64,000 nt of DNA, taken from contig JAPPNP010000026.1 in assembly GCA_028873795.1 (NCBI GenBank), forward strand, positions 10,304 through 74,303, given 5' to 3'. Positions 7,430 through 18,228 of this stretch are shown here, piece after piece. Positions within the stretch are counted from its first letter, which is position 1; each line of letters begins with the position of its first letter. Source of the DNA: Chloroflexota bacterium (GTDB taxonomy: Bacteria; Chloroflexota; UBA11872). Under the pieces are notes generated by a model. The model ran no database searches and was not told the DNA's origin. It was given only the letters and a program-made list of their open reading frames with translations. The translations under genes were made by a program, and so were the position numbers.

Positions 7430-8359
7430 TCACGCCACCGGCCAGCCGAAGCCGCGCACGATCTCCCGAAGCTCGTCGAGCTCCTGGTCGTTGAGGGGCT
7501 TGGACGGCGGCCGTGAGGCCCCCATCGGGCGGCCCATCACCGCCGTCAACCCCTTCTTCACCCGTCCCTGCCCGCCGGACCGCTGGTCCATACGCTCGGC
7601 GAACAGGCGCAGCGGTTCGTTCACGGACTCGAACAGCGACTCGGCCTCGTCGTACTGCTTCGACTCCATCAGCTCCCACACGCGCAGGTCGTGCGCCGGG
7701 TGGATATCGGAGGTGAGGTTGATGTAGCCGCGCCCGCCAAGCTGGTGACAGCGAATCGGCCCGCCGCCGTTATCGATCACGCTCACGCGGTCGGTGAAAC
7801 GCGCCATCTCGTCGTAGTCGACGTCCGCCGGGGCCGCCCACTTGATGCTCACCACCTGATCGAGGTCCGCGATCTTGTCCAGGGTGTCCACTTCCATCCG
7901 ACCGCCGGGCAGCCAGTGGGTGTGATAGACCATGATGCCGATCTCGATGGCGTCGGACAGGTCGCTGAAGTAGTCGATCGCGTCGCCCTGGCTCGGCAGG
8001 TTGAAGACCGGCGGACACACCTGCAGCGCCATCGCGCCCAGGTCCTGCGCGCGCTTCGCGTCTTCGATGGTCCGCTTCGTGTCCTTGTAGTGGAGCCCGC
8101 AGACGATCGCCGCGCGGTCGTCGGCCGCCTGCACCACGGTGCGCAGGAGCGCGGGCCACTCCTCGTCGCTCAGCATGGGGCCTTCGCCCATGGCCGCCGC
8201 CACCTTGATGACCGCGGCGCCCTTAACCAGGCCCTGCTCCACCCACCACTGGGTGATCGCGTGCATGCAGCCGTGATCGACTTCGTGGTCGTGGTCAAAG
8301 GGCGTGGGGACCGTCGCAATGGGTCCCTGGATCAGTTCCCGAGTTTCGTCACGCGTCAT
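7430..8359 (-). CDS. DapA/NanA-superfamily lyase or hydratase (second of a tandem pair)
   Basis: 309 residues from the ATG at 8359; the GGAGG that would serve it lies inside an upstream in-frame ATG. The Schiff-base Lys is in VVSIKWAAPADVDYDEMARF. The Tyr region reads GIMVYHTHWLPGGRMEVD. The GTTGE motif is replaced by VAAAMGEGPMLS. It resembles the downstream paralogue in motif layout and C-terminal region, which suggests duplication and divergence. Substrate unknown. The pair probably catalyses two related aldol or dehydration steps in catabolism of a sugar acid or amino-acid-derived keto acid. Confidence 0.78.
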   Translation of the reverse strand: MTRDETRELIQGPIATVPTPFDHDHEVDHGCMHAITQWWVEQGLVKGAAVIKVAAAMGEGPMLSDEEWPALLRTVVQAADDRAAIVCGLHYKDTKRTIEDAKRAQDLGAMALQVCPPVFNLPSQGDAIDYFSDLSDAIEIGIMVYHTHWLPGGRMEVDTLDKIADLDQVVSIKWAAPADVDYDEMARFTDRVSVIDNGGGPIRCHQLGGRGYINLTSDIHPAHDLRVWELMESKQYDEAESLFESVNEPLRLFAERMDQRSGGQGRVKKGLTAVMGRPMGASRPPSKPLNDQELDELREIVRGFGWPVA

Positions 8360-8493
8360 CGGCAAAGCCTCCATCAACCTGTGGCGCCGCCGTCGGTCGC
8401 GTACGCCCGGCATCTTTGTCGCTTATAGCCGGGCGGCGCGCCAGCGTCAATGCGCCGGCTGATCGGCCATCATCAGAGAAGGCGGATCGATCG

Positions 8494-8561
8494 TGTAGGG
8501 GCAGCCCTCGTGGCTGCCCGGACCGGGAGTCGAAGAAGGGCGCCCACAAGGGGCGCCCCCA
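8494..8561. repeat. inverted copy of the double-hairpin repeat
   Basis: GTAGGGGCAGCCCTCGTGGCTGCCC (8494-8518) and GGGCGCCCACAAGGGGCGCCCC (8538-8559) are the two hairpins of the 5778/6364 element in reverse order and orientation. It lies between ftsK and the lyase operon and could act as a transcription end point. Confidence 0.65.
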
Positions 8562-8567
8562 CAGGCG

Positions 8568-10742
8568 CTAGGCCGTCTCGCTGCGCTGCAGCACCGGCCG
8601 CCGCGCCGACTGCGGTTCCGGTGGCCCGACGAATCCTTCGGCCTCGAGCTGCATGGCCAGCTTTTGCGCCTTGGATCGGCCGACCTGGAGCTCGCGGCTC
8701 AGCAGGTCGGGCGTGATGCTCTCGTGCCGCATCACCAGCTCCGTCGCCGACACGTACAGCTCGTCTTCCTCGGAGTCGCCCTGCTCGATGGCTTCCTGCA
8801 GGTCCTCGGTGGTCAGGCGCTGCGGCTCACCCTGTTCGCGCCAGTGATCGACCACCCCGTTGATCTCCGCGTCGTCGGTATACACGCCCTGCACGCGGAT
8901 CGGCTTGCCGCCTTCCGGGGGCGCGAAGAGCATGTCGCCGCGGCCGATCAGCCGCTCGGCGCCGGCCCCGTCCAGAATCGTGCGGGAGTCGGCCTGGCTG
9001 CTGACCATGAATGAGATGCGCGTCGGGAAGTTGGCCTTGATCAAGCCCGTGACCACGTCCACCGACGGTCGCTGGGTCGAGACCACCAGATGGATGCCCG
9101 TGGCGCGCGCCAGCTGGGCCAGTCGCGCCAGCAGCCGCTCGACGTCGCCCGGCGCGGTCATCATCAGGTCCGCCAGCTCATCGATCACCGTGACGAGGTA
9201 GGGCAGCGGCTTGCCGTCGGTGGCCTCGGTCGGGTTCGCGTTGTATGAGGTGATGTTGCGCACCCCCGCCTTGTTGAAGATGCGGTAGCGCCGCGCCATC
9301 TCGCGGCTGACCCAGGTGAGCACCGGCACCGCGTCGTCGATGTCCGTCACGACGGGCATTCGCAGGTGCGGCACCCCGTCGAACGTCACCAGCTCGACCA
9401 TCTTGGGATCGATCAGCACCAGGTGCAGCTCGTCCGGCGTGGTCTGGCACAGCAAGCCCGTGATCAGCGACGTGAGGCACACGGACTTCCCGGCGCCCGT
9501 GGAGCCGGCAATCAGCAGGTGGGGCATCGCGGTCAAATCGACCACGCGCACCATGCCGGCCACATCCTTGCCCAGCGCCAGCTTGAGGTTGGCGCGTGAT
9601 CCCACCCACGCCTCGGCCTCCATCACCTCGCGCACGCTGACGACCAGCGGCTCGTCGTTCGGCAGCTCGATGCCCAGATAGGGCCGGCCCGGCACCGGGG
9701 CCTCGATGCGCAGGCTGCGCGCGGCCAGCTTCAGGGCCAGGTCGTTGGCCAGCGCGGTGATCCGCGCCACCTTCACCCCCGTGCCGGGCCGCACGAGGTA
9801 TTGGGTGACCACCGGTCCCGGAATCGCCTCCGGCACGCTGGCTTCGATGTTGAACGAGGACAGGGTGTCGACGATCACCTGGGCCTTCGACCGGATCTCG
9901 GCGTCGGGCACGTCGGTGGCGGGCGGCGTCGGTCGCATCAGATCCATCGGGGGCAGCGTCCACGGCCCTTCGTCATCGTCCTCGGCGGCCGGCGCCGCCG
10001 CCGGGGTAGGCGCGGTGCGGATCAGCGGCCCCTGCTCCCAATCTTCGGGTTTCGACGAGCCGTTGACCGCTTCGGGCGCGTCGACCGCCGGCGCGGGCGG
10101 CTCCGGCGCACGGCGCGATTTGTCCGCGGTTTGCGGCCGGAAGATCGGACCAAGGCGACGTTTCGCGGCGGATCCCGCCGCAGCGGCGATCGTGGCCAGG
10201 CGCACGGCGCCGTTGATGAGCAGGCGTCCCGCGAGCCGCGTCGCCGCGGCGCCGTGGGTGGATGCCAGCAGCGCGTAGGCGACGGCGGCAACCGTGGCAA
10301 TGGCCAGCAGCGCATAGGCCGGCGCCCCGCCCATGCTCGCCGCGAGTCCGTGTCCGATGAACCGGCCAATCCAGCCGCCGCTATCGGCCGCCAGCGCCTC
10401 CTCCGGGGCCGCCAGGCCGACAAGCGCGGCAAGCCCCAGCACGAACACCACGGCCGCGACGACGTGTCCCGCTCCGATGACCGGGCGCTTTCGCACCCCA
10501 TTGAGCAGCAAGGCGGGACCCACCGCGACGCTGGCGATCGCGGCAATCGACGCCGCGCGTCCGAAGACCTCGATGAAGGCCGCGCCGCTGGCGGCAACCA
10601 CGAATCCGTCGCGGCTGAACAGGCCGATGAAGGCGGTCAGGCCAAGCGCCGTGAGGAGAATGCCGACAAGCCCCAGCCCGTCCCAGCGTTCCATGCGGAG
10701 GGGACGGGGCGCGGGAGCCGCTGCCCGGCGCGTTTTGGCCAC
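8568..10742 (-). CDS. ftsK: FtsK/SpoIIIE DNA translocase
   Basis: 724 residues, GTG start with AAGGAG 7 bases upstream. The N-terminal ~160 residues contain about four membrane helices, followed by a Pro/Ala-rich linker (~200-275). Then comes the FtsK alpha domain and RecA-like motor: Walker A GSTGAGKS at ~413-420, IDPKMVELVTFDGVPHL, Walker B VTVIDELADLMM at ~517-528, STQRPSVDVVTGLIKANFPTRISF. The C-terminal winged-helix gamma domain (~650-720, ITPDLLSRELQVGRSKAQKL) would read polar DNA sequences. It pumps chromosome DNA through the septum and helps dimer resolution. It was probably once the next gene after rnj (see 10786-10890). Confidence 0.95.
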   Translation of the reverse strand: MAKTRRAAAPAPRPLRMERWDGLGLVGILLTALGLTAFIGLFSRDGFVVAASGAAFIEVFGRAASIAAIASVAVGPALLLNGVRKRPVIGAGHVVAAVVFVLGLAALVGLAAPEEALAADSGGWIGRFIGHGLAASMGGAPAYALLAIATVAAVAYALLASTHGAAATRLAGRLLINGAVRLATIAAAAGSAAKRRLGPIFRPQTADKSRRAPEPPAPAVDAPEAVNGSSKPEDWEQGPLIRTAPTPAAAPAAEDDDEGPWTLPPMDLMRPTPPATDVPDAEIRSKAQVIVDTLSSFNIEASVPEAIPGPVVTQYLVRPGTGVKVARITALANDLALKLAARSLRIEAPVPGRPYLGIELPNDEPLVVSVREVMEAEAWVGSRANLKLALGKDVAGMVRVVDLTAMPHLLIAGSTGAGKSVCLTSLITGLLCQTTPDELHLVLIDPKMVELVTFDGVPHLRMPVVTDIDDAVPVLTWVSREMARRYRIFNKAGVRNITSYNANPTEATDGKPLPYLVTVIDELADLMMTAPGDVERLLARLAQLARATGIHLVVSTQRPSVDVVTGLIKANFPTRISFMVSSQADSRTILDGAGAERLIGRGDMLFAPPEGGKPIRVQGVYTDDAEINGVVDHWREQGEPQRLTTEDLQEAIEQGDSEEDELYVSATELVMRHESITPDLLSRELQVGRSKAQKLAMQLEAEGFVGPPEPQSARRPVLQRSETA

Positions 10743-11170
10743 GAGGCACTCCTTGCCGGCGCAACCTGACGGGCGCCGGCCCTCGACCTCGGTGACAGTC
10801 GGCGGATTCGCCGGCCGTCGCCGGGTCTGGTGGAACTAGTGCCTCCCGAGCGAGTTCCGAATCTCGGTTTTGAGGTCGTCTCGTCGCCCGGACTCGTTCG
10901 GTCACAACTGCGGGCGCGTCGATAGACCCTCCAGAGATGATATCTGCCGCCCCGCCGAGTTTTCCAGTGTGGAATCGACATCGCGTCTCGTTGCGCGGCG
11001 TGCGCTCTGGCATCCTGAGCGTTCCTCTGCACGACCTCACGCCTCTGGTGTCACGCCAACTGCCCCGAGAGATTCGTCATTCCTGGCCGAGACCCGCCGA
11101 TCGGGCGCTGCTCCGTGTCGGCCTCGGGAGTCGCTGCGCGCCGCGTGCCGCCGGCCGGCTTCGAGTCCTC
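10743..11170. other. spacer upstream of ftsK and of the glycosidase-like gene
   Basis: 428 bases between divergent genes. Apart from the RNase J remnant at 10786-10890 I see no gene. The 875-codon reading frame of the right-hand gene runs back to 10937, but nothing upstream of 11171 resembles a conserved domain. Confidence 0.5.
10786..10890 (-). pseudogene. remnant of an RNase J C-terminus
   Basis: Translating the minus strand gives DDLKTEIRNSLGRH, a TAG stop, then FHQTRRRPANPPTVTEVEG. The intact RNase J at 13592 ends DYLQNKIRGSLGRHLFQKTRR-RPVILPIVTEV: the same order, spacing and most residues. The in-frame stop and the lack of the rest of the gene make it a relic. It sits directly upstream of ftsK in the same direction, just as a functional rnj would. 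Together with the intact copy it brackets the 11171-13564 gene. Confidence 0.8.
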
Positions 11171-13564
11171 ATGGTGTCGGCGTGCATTGCCGGCCTGGCG
11201 CTGGCAATGGTCGTGCACGCCCCCGGCGTACACGCGGCCGAGCCGGCCACGGCCATCAATGCCGGTGCTTTCTTCGCGTCGGACGCGGCAGATGAAACCT
11301 CGCTCGGCTTTTCGGTCACCGACGACCGGGGCATCCGCCTCTGGTCGGGGTGGCGGGACCTGGGCGGCGAGGGCACGCTCGGGGCGCCGGTGTCGCGCCG
11401 CTTCTTGCTCGACGGCTGGGTGCGGCAGGTATTCGAGCGGGGCCTGCTGCGATGGGACCCCTCGCGCGGCGCCTCCTTGGTGAACGTGGTGGACTTCCTC
11501 GCGACGAAGGGCCACGACGACCAGTTGCTCGAGGATTTTGGGATACCGGCTTCAGCTGATTGGTCGGCGGATGACGGTGACACCTGGTCGGGCATTCGGG
11601 CGCGGCACCTGGCGCTGCTCGAGGGAGCGGAGCCGTGGCGCGTGGCGTTGCGAACGGCGTTTCGCACCGCGGGCGAACCCTTGGCCAACAACGACGCGGC
11701 GATCGCGCTGTATGGATTGCCGATGGCCGTGGCGCAGACGGATATGGGCTACGCCCTGCGGACGCAGCGGGCGGCGTGGGTGTTCGACCCCGCAACGGAT
11801 GACGCCCCGCGGCGCATCTCGGCGCTCGACCTGCTGCACGCCGCGGGCTTGATTCCCGACCACGCCACCGTGCCCCACCGCACCGACCAGCGGCCGCATC
11901 TGCGACCGCCGCGCCCGGTCAGCGCGGTGCACTTCTTCGACTGGTGGGACGCCAGCTACCTGCCGACCGAGTACTTCACGCACGGGCTCACGTGGGAGCG
12001 GGTTGGCCTGACCCGGGAAGAGGTGGGATCGGAGGCCTACTACGACGCGAACTTCACGCTGATCCGCGACCTGGGCGTCGACGGGGTGTTCTGGGAGTGG
12101 TACGACGGAGCGAACCTGACCCCCGACGCCACGGTGCTGGACGTGCTGCGGCGCCGTGACCTGACGATCGGCCTGTTCTACGACTGGGAAGCGCTGCACG
12201 CCGGCGGTCGCGCCGTGTTGAGCGACCGCGCCTACATCGCAGCCGACGAGGCCAGCCTCAGCAAGATTGCGGACGAGGTGATCGCCTTCTACCAGGGCAT
12301 CCCAGCGGACCTTTGGCTCTTCGACGCCGACGGCCGGCTTCCCGTGATTGTCTACGCCTATGGTTTCCCGGAAGCGCTCGACGACACGGAGGCGTGGGCG
12401 TGGTTCTTCACCGAGCTGGCGCGGCGCGTCGAGACCGCGCTCGCCGTGGACGTGATTTTCGACTGGTCGGTGGCCTACCTGCCGCCGTCCCAAGTCCAGG
12501 AGCTGGCGTTCCAGCGCTGGCCGGATGACTATGCCCCCTTCAACTTCGTGGTTGATCTGCCCCAGTCGCAGTTCGGGCGTCACGTCGTGACCTGGAACTA
12601 CATCTTCGACAACCGCGGCGTCGCCGCGCGCGACCAGCTCCCACGCGTCGTACGCGACGACAACCGGTATCTGCAGGAAACCGCGTGGCTGGCCGCGCAC
12701 ACCGCTCCGAGCCTGGTATTCATTTATAGCTGGAACGAGTTCTGGGAGGGCTCGCACCTCTTCCCCGACGACACCTACGTGTGGCGGCGCTTTGGGTTGG
12801 CGCGGGCGCAACTGGCGGAGTTGGCGGAAATGCGAACCGACGACCTGCCACGCGCGGTCATCATCGGGGACCCCGCCGACGCGTATCCGCTCGACACGAA
12901 CGGCCTCTTCGAGAACCAGCGACTGCTGCTGCGGCATTTCCTGCGGCGCTACGTGCCCCAGGCTGACTTCATCACCCCCGACGAGGCCACGGCCCAAGTG
13001 CTGGCCGGCTATGACCTGGTGGTGAGCCTGACCACCGATCGCAAGGTCGATCCGTTGCTGGCCGAGTTACCCGAATCAGTCCAGATCGTCTATTGGAACG
13101 CGACCGACCTGACGACCGACTTTGCGCGGCGCTTCGTAGAGTCGACCGAAGACTCCCGTCCGCGCGGCCGATTCGAGATTCTCGACCGCGACGGCCAGCC
13201 GATCGGCGACTCGGTCCTGGCCGGGGACGATGTCTGGCGGGCGACGCCCGCGGTGGGAGCGGAAACCGCCCTGGCCTTCGAGTTCGAGGACGAGTCGTTT
13301 CCGCTGGTGATTCAAGCCGGCAACGATCACTGGATCAACGTCTACGACCCCACCGACGCCGCCCTGGCGGCGGCATTCGAGAGCGTCTATGGACGCGCGC
13401 TGGAACTCGCCATCACCTTCGGCCTCGGTGGACGCATTCAGCGTCTCGAAATCTATCCCGACGGGCGGGTGCATCGGAACACCTTCAGCGCTCCGGCCGT
13501 CTTCCGCCACGAACCCCTCGCTGTGCCCGGCTTCGAGCCGGCGCCGCCGGAGGGGCTTCCGTAG
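11171..13564 (+). CDS. secreted GH99/GH71-like glycosidase-type protein
   Basis: 797 residues from the ATG at 11171, which gives a signal peptide (hydrophobic segment ending GVHAAEP). Arg-rich upstream codons in frame leave the start uncertain. Residues ~30-100 hold a module with LGAPVSRRFLLDGWVRQVFERGLLRWDP, also seen in the sugar dehydrogenase at 25666. Residues ~240-520 look like a TIM-barrel glycosidase of the GH99/GH71/DUF5010 type: AVHFFDWWDASYLPTEYFTHG, LGVDGVFWEWYDG, GLFYDWEALHAGGR, LVFIYSWNEFWEGSHL. The C-terminal third is unassigned. Probably exported and acting on glycans. It lies against the direction of the surrounding operon and is bracketed by rnj sequences, so it looks inserted. 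Confidence 0.7.
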   Translation: MVSACIAGLALAMVVHAPGVHAAEPATAINAGAFFASDAADETSLGFSVTDDRGIRLWSGWRDLGGEGTLGAPVSRRFLLDGWVRQVFERGLLRWDPSRGASLVNVVDFLATKGHDDQLLEDFGIPASADWSADDGDTWSGIRARHLALLEGAEPWRVALRTAFRTAGEPLANNDAAIALYGLPMAVAQTDMGYALRTQRAAWVFDPATDDAPRRISALDLLHAAGLIPDHATVPHRTDQRPHLRPPRPVSAVHFFDWWDASYLPTEYFTHGLTWERVGLTREEVGSEAYYDANFTLIRDLGVDGVFWEWYDGANLTPDATVLDVLRRRDLTIGLFYDWEALHAGGRAVLSDRAYIAADEASLSKIADEVIAFYQGIPADLWLFDADGRLPVIVYAYGFPEALDDTEAWAWFFTELARRVETALAVDVIFDWSVAYLPPSQVQELAFQRWPDDYAPFNFVVDLPQSQFGRHVVTWNYIFDNRGVAARDQLPRVVRDDNRYLQETAWLAAHTAPSLVFIYSWNEFWEGSHLFPDDTYVWRRFGLARAQLAELAEMRTDDLPRAVIIGDPADAYPLDTNGLFENQRLLLRHFLRRYVPQADFITPDEATAQVLAGYDLVVSLTTDRKVDPLLAELPESVQIVYWNATDLTTDFARRFVESTEDSRPRGRFEILDRDGQPIGDSVLAGDDVWRATPAVGAETALAFEFEDESFPLVIQAGNDHWINVYDPTDAALAAAFESVYGRALELAITFGLGGRIQRLEIYPDGRVHRNTFSAPAVFRHEPLAVPGFEPAPPEGLP

Positions 13565-13591
13565 GCGCCATTCCGGACTTTCGCCCGGAGG

Positions 13592-15286
<1,695 letters not shown>

Positions 15287-15288
15287 CC

Positions 15289-15315
15289 GTCATTCCCGCG
15301 ACGGCGGGAATCCAC
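15289..15315. repeat. dispersed GTCATTCCCGCG(A)GGCGGGAATCC palindrome
   Basis: The stem TTCCCGC/GCGGGAA flanks a short loop. It fills most of the 67-base gap between uracil-DNA glycosylase and rnj, only 2-3 bases from the rnj start codon, so in the operon mRNA it would form a hairpin at the rnj ribosome-binding region. Confidence 0.75.
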
Positions 15316-15353
15316 GCCCCAACCATCGTCCAGCCGCACGGGATTTGCCCGCC

Positions 15354-15977
15354 TCATCCGAACATCGACAGCTGCTGCGTCTCCGGCTCCGCCGGCTCGG
15401 CGGCGATCGCCGGGCCTTCGAGCAGCTTTGGAATCAGCGCAAAGTCGCTGCGCAGCACGTCGCGCAGCCGCATCTGCCGCAGCGCCGCCGCCGGGTGGTA
15501 GACCGGCAGAAACGCGCGCCCATCGCGGCGGCGCGGCACCCCGCGCGCCCGCGAGATCTGGGCGTCGGGAAAGTGCGCCTGCAGGGCGTGCCGCCCCAGC
15601 AACACGATCACCTTGGGGTCGATCAGCTCGATCTGCCGGTCCAGATATGGCCGGCAGGCCTCCGCCTCATCCGGCGCCGGGTCGCGATTCTCGGGCGGTC
15701 GGCACTTGAGCACGTTGGCGATGAAGACCTCGCGCCGCCGCAGGCCGATGCCCTCGATCAACTCATCCAGCAACTGGCCCGCGGCGCCCACGAAGGGCCG
15801 CCCCTGCTGATCTTCGTGATAGCCGGGGCCCTCACCGATGAACATCACCGCCGCGTCCGCCGCGCCCTCGCCGGGGACGGCGTTGGTGCGGCCGCTCGCC
15901 AGGCGGCAGCGCGTGCAGCTGGTGACGGCCTCGGCGAGCTCCGCCAGGTCGCTGAAGGTGGGGAGGGCCTCCGCCAC
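15354..15977 (-). CDS. family 4 uracil-DNA glycosylase (Fe-S)
   Basis: 207 residues, GTG start directly after the dapA stop codon (no gap). Excises uracil from DNA. Motif 1 is FIGEGPGYHEDQQGRPFVGAAGQLL (GExPG). Four Cys that bind the 4Fe-4S cluster are visible: CTRC near residue 21 and C-x(n)-C in VLKCRPPENRDPAPDEAEAC. The C-terminal catalytic loop has VYHPAAALRQ. Length is typical of the thermophile/actinobacterial type. Within the operon it sits between dapA and rnj. Confidence 0.92.
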   Translation of the reverse strand: MAEALPTFSDLAELAEAVTSCTRCRLASGRTNAVPGEGAADAAVMFIGEGPGYHEDQQGRPFVGAAGQLLDELIEGIGLRRREVFIANVLKCRPPENRDPAPDEAEACRPYLDRQIELIDPKVIVLLGRHALQAHFPDAQISRARGVPRRRDGRAFLPVYHPAAALRQMRLRDVLRSDFALIPKLLEGPAIAAEPAEPETQQLSMFG

Positions 15978-16895
15978 CTAGACGGCCACCGGCGTTCGCG
16001 TGAGGTAGGCGTCGAGCTCGTAGGCGTCCATCACCGTTCGCAGGCTGGCCTTCATGTCGTCCGGCAGGTCGACCAGGGGGAGTCGAGGCACGCCGACGTC
16101 GAAACCGCCCAACCCCAGCGCGGCTTTCACCGACACGGGATTCGGCCAGCCGGCCGGGAACAGGATTTGCGAGATGGGCAGCAGGTGCAGATGCCGGCGG
16201 CAGGCCCCGGTCAGGTCGCCGGCGACGAACGCGTCGATCATCGCCCGGATCTCGCCGCTCACCACGTGGCTCGCCACGCTCACCACGCCCACGCCGCCCA
16301 GCGCCATGATGAGATGGGTGTCCGCATCGTTGCCGCTGTAGATGGCGAAGTCGTCCGGCGTCGAGCGCGCGATATGGCCGATCTGCTCGAAGTCCGCACT
16401 GGCTTCCTTGATGCCGATGATGTTGTCAATGGCGCTCAACTCCGCCACCGTCGCCGCCTCGAGGTTGCACGAGGTGCGGCCGGGGACGTTGTAGAGGATG
16501 TTGGGCAGCGGCGTGGACGCCGCGATCGCCTCGAAATGGCGGAACAGGCCCGCCTGCGGCGGCTTGTTGTAGTAGGGCGTCACCTGGAGCAGGCCGTCGA
16601 CGCCCACGTCCGCTGCAGCGTGCGACAGGTGGATGCTCTCGCTGGTGTTGTAGCCGCCCGTGCCCGCGATCACGCGCGCGCGTCCGTCGGCGGTGTTCAG
16701 GGCCTCTCGGTAGAGCGACATGCGCTCGGTCTCGGTCAGCACCGGCGACTCGCCGGTGGTGCCGGTGACCACGACGGCATCGTTGCCGGCGTCGATCAGG
16801 CCGTCGACCATGCGCCCGAAGGTGTCGTAGTCGACCGACCCGTCGTCATGAAACGGCGTGACCACCGCCGTGATGAGCCGACCAAAGGTCAGCAT
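15978..16895 (-). CDS. dapA: 4-hydroxy-tetrahydrodipicolinate synthase
   Basis: 305 residues, ATG with GGGGGGAA upstream. It condenses pyruvate and aspartate semialdehyde in the first committed step of diaminopimelate/lysine synthesis. All landmarks are canonical: GTTGESPVL at ~45-53, YNVPGRT with Tyr ~135, and Schiff-base Lys ~163 in IGIKEASADFEQI. This distinguishes it from the two divergent superfamily members at 6442-8359. It is separated from asd by 292 bases containing a dispersed repeat, but shares its direction. Confidence 0.95.
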   Translation of the reverse strand: MLTFGRLITAVVTPFHDDGSVDYDTFGRMVDGLIDAGNDAVVVTGTTGESPVLTETERMSLYREALNTADGRARVIAGTGGYNTSESIHLSHAAADVGVDGLLQVTPYYNKPPQAGLFRHFEAIAASTPLPNILYNVPGRTSCNLEAATVAELSAIDNIIGIKEASADFEQIGHIARSTPDDFAIYSGNDADTHLIMALGGVGVVSVASHVVSGEIRAMIDAFVAGDLTGACRRHLHLLPISQILFPAGWPNPVSVKAALGLGGFDVGVPRLPLVDLPDDMKASLRTVMDAYELDAYLTRTPVAV

Positions 16896-17187
16896 GGCAT
16901 TCCCCCCTGCGAGGCTGGTTCACGCCTCCGGCGCGGTGCGGCTACCGCGCACGCGACCCCGCCCGGAATTGTACCCGCGACCCCGCCGCGCCCCGAGGCT
17001 GGATCGCGGACCTCTCTGGCCGTCATTCCCGCGAAGGCGGGAATCCACCATTCATTGAACCTGGGGGCGGACAAGATGCGCCCGGTCATCCCCAATCCCG
17101 GCTGGATTTTGCCAAGGCATCCCGCGTAGAACGAGCCAGACCAGCCCGCCACGCTTCCGCTTGACCGATGGCGGGGCCGCGTTGCCG
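16896..17187. repeat. asd-dapA spacer with a dispersed palindrome
   Basis: Contains a perfect-stem GTCATTCCCGCGAAGGCGGGAATCC element at 17022-17046 followed by CATTCATTGAACCTGGGG, a downstream tail that also follows the copy at 4458. No gene. It may cause partial termination or mRNA processing between asd and dapA. Confidence 0.7.
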
Positions 17188-18228
17188 CTACGCCGGCTGC
17201 GCCTGCTTCAACCAGCGATTCGCAATCGCGGCTTCCGCGATCTGGATCGAGTTGGTCGCCGCGCCCTTGCGCAGGTTGTCGGACACCACCCAGAACACCA
17301 GCCCGTTCGGGTGCGACATGTCCTGGCGAATCCGGCCCACCCACGTCGTGTCGTTGCCCGACGCGTCCGAGGGCATGGGGTACTGCTCGCCCGCCAGATC
17401 GTCGACGACCTGCACGCCCGGCACGTCCTCCAGCATCGTGCGCGCCTCGTCGGCGTCGAACGGCTCGCTGAACTCAGCGTGCACGGCCGCGGAGTGCGCC
17501 CGGAACACCGGCACCCGCACGCAGGTGGCCGAAACGGCCAGATCGGGAATGTGCATGATCTTGCGTGACTCCGCCCAGACCTTCCACTCCTCCTTGGAGT
17601 AGCCGTCGTCGCGCGGCGAGTCGATCGACGGAATCAGGTTGGAGGCGATCACGTGCGGGAAGACGTCCGGATCGACCGCCGGCGTCTCGCCGCGGGCCTG
17701 CGCGGCCGTCTGCTCGGCCAACTCTCCCATGGCCCGACCGCCGGCGCCGGAGACCGACTGGTAGGTGTCGGCAATGATGCGCCGCAGCGGGTTCACCGCG
17801 TGCAGCGGCGCCAGCACCTGGACGATCGGCGTCGTCGAGCAGTTAGGAATGGCCACGATGCCCTTGTGCCAAGCGATGTCCTCCGCGTTGACCTCGGGCA
17901 CCACCAGCGGCACGTCGTCGTCGTAGCGAAACGCCGAGCTGTCGTCGATGGCCAGCGCGCCGGACTGCGCCACGCGCGGGGCCTCGGCGCGGCTGATGTC
18001 GCCCGACGCCGAGATGAGCACGAAGTCGAGGCCCTCGTACACCGCGTCCTCGAGCGCCTCGACCGTGTAGGGCTTGCCATTGAACTCGATCTGCTTCCCG
18101 CGGCTGCGCGGGCTGGCCCACAGCCGCAACTCGCGCACCGGAAAGCGGCGCTCCTCCATCACTTGCAAGAACTCGCGGCCCACGGCGCCCGTGGCGCCAA
18201 TCACTCCCACCGCATATCCCGCTGACAT
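17188..18228 (-). CDS. asd: aspartate-semialdehyde dehydrogenase
   Basis: 346 residues. Reduces aspartyl phosphate to aspartate semialdehyde with NADPH. The nucleotide-binding loop GATGAVGREF is at ~11-20, catalytic Cys130 is in IPNCSTTP, and the substrate-binding Arg/His region is near VSATCVRVPVFRAHS. Its ATG overlaps the dapB stop by one base (TAATG), which indicates translational coupling. It supplies the substrate for DapA downstream. Confidence 0.95.
   Translation of the reverse strand: MSAGYAVGVIGATGAVGREFLQVMEERRFPVRELRLWASPRSRGKQIEFNGKPYTVEALEDAVYEGLDFVLISASGDISRAEAPRVAQSGALAIDDSSAFRYDDDVPLVVPEVNAEDIAWHKGIVAIPNCSTTPIVQVLAPLHAVNPLRRIIADTYQSVSGAGGRAMGELAEQTAAQARGETPAVDPDVFPHVIASNLIPSIDSPRDDGYSKEEWKVWAESRKIMHIPDLAVSATCVRVPVFRAHSAAVHAEFSEPFDADEARTMLEDVPGVQVVDDLAGEQYPMPSDASGNDTTWVGRIRQDMSHPNGLVFWVVSDNLRKGAATNSIQIAEAAIANRWLKQAQPA

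Noticed and set aside
6442-8359. Annotation of either tandem lyase as dapA
   Set aside because: Both lack the GTTGE motif, and a canonical dapA sits in the lysine operon at 15978.
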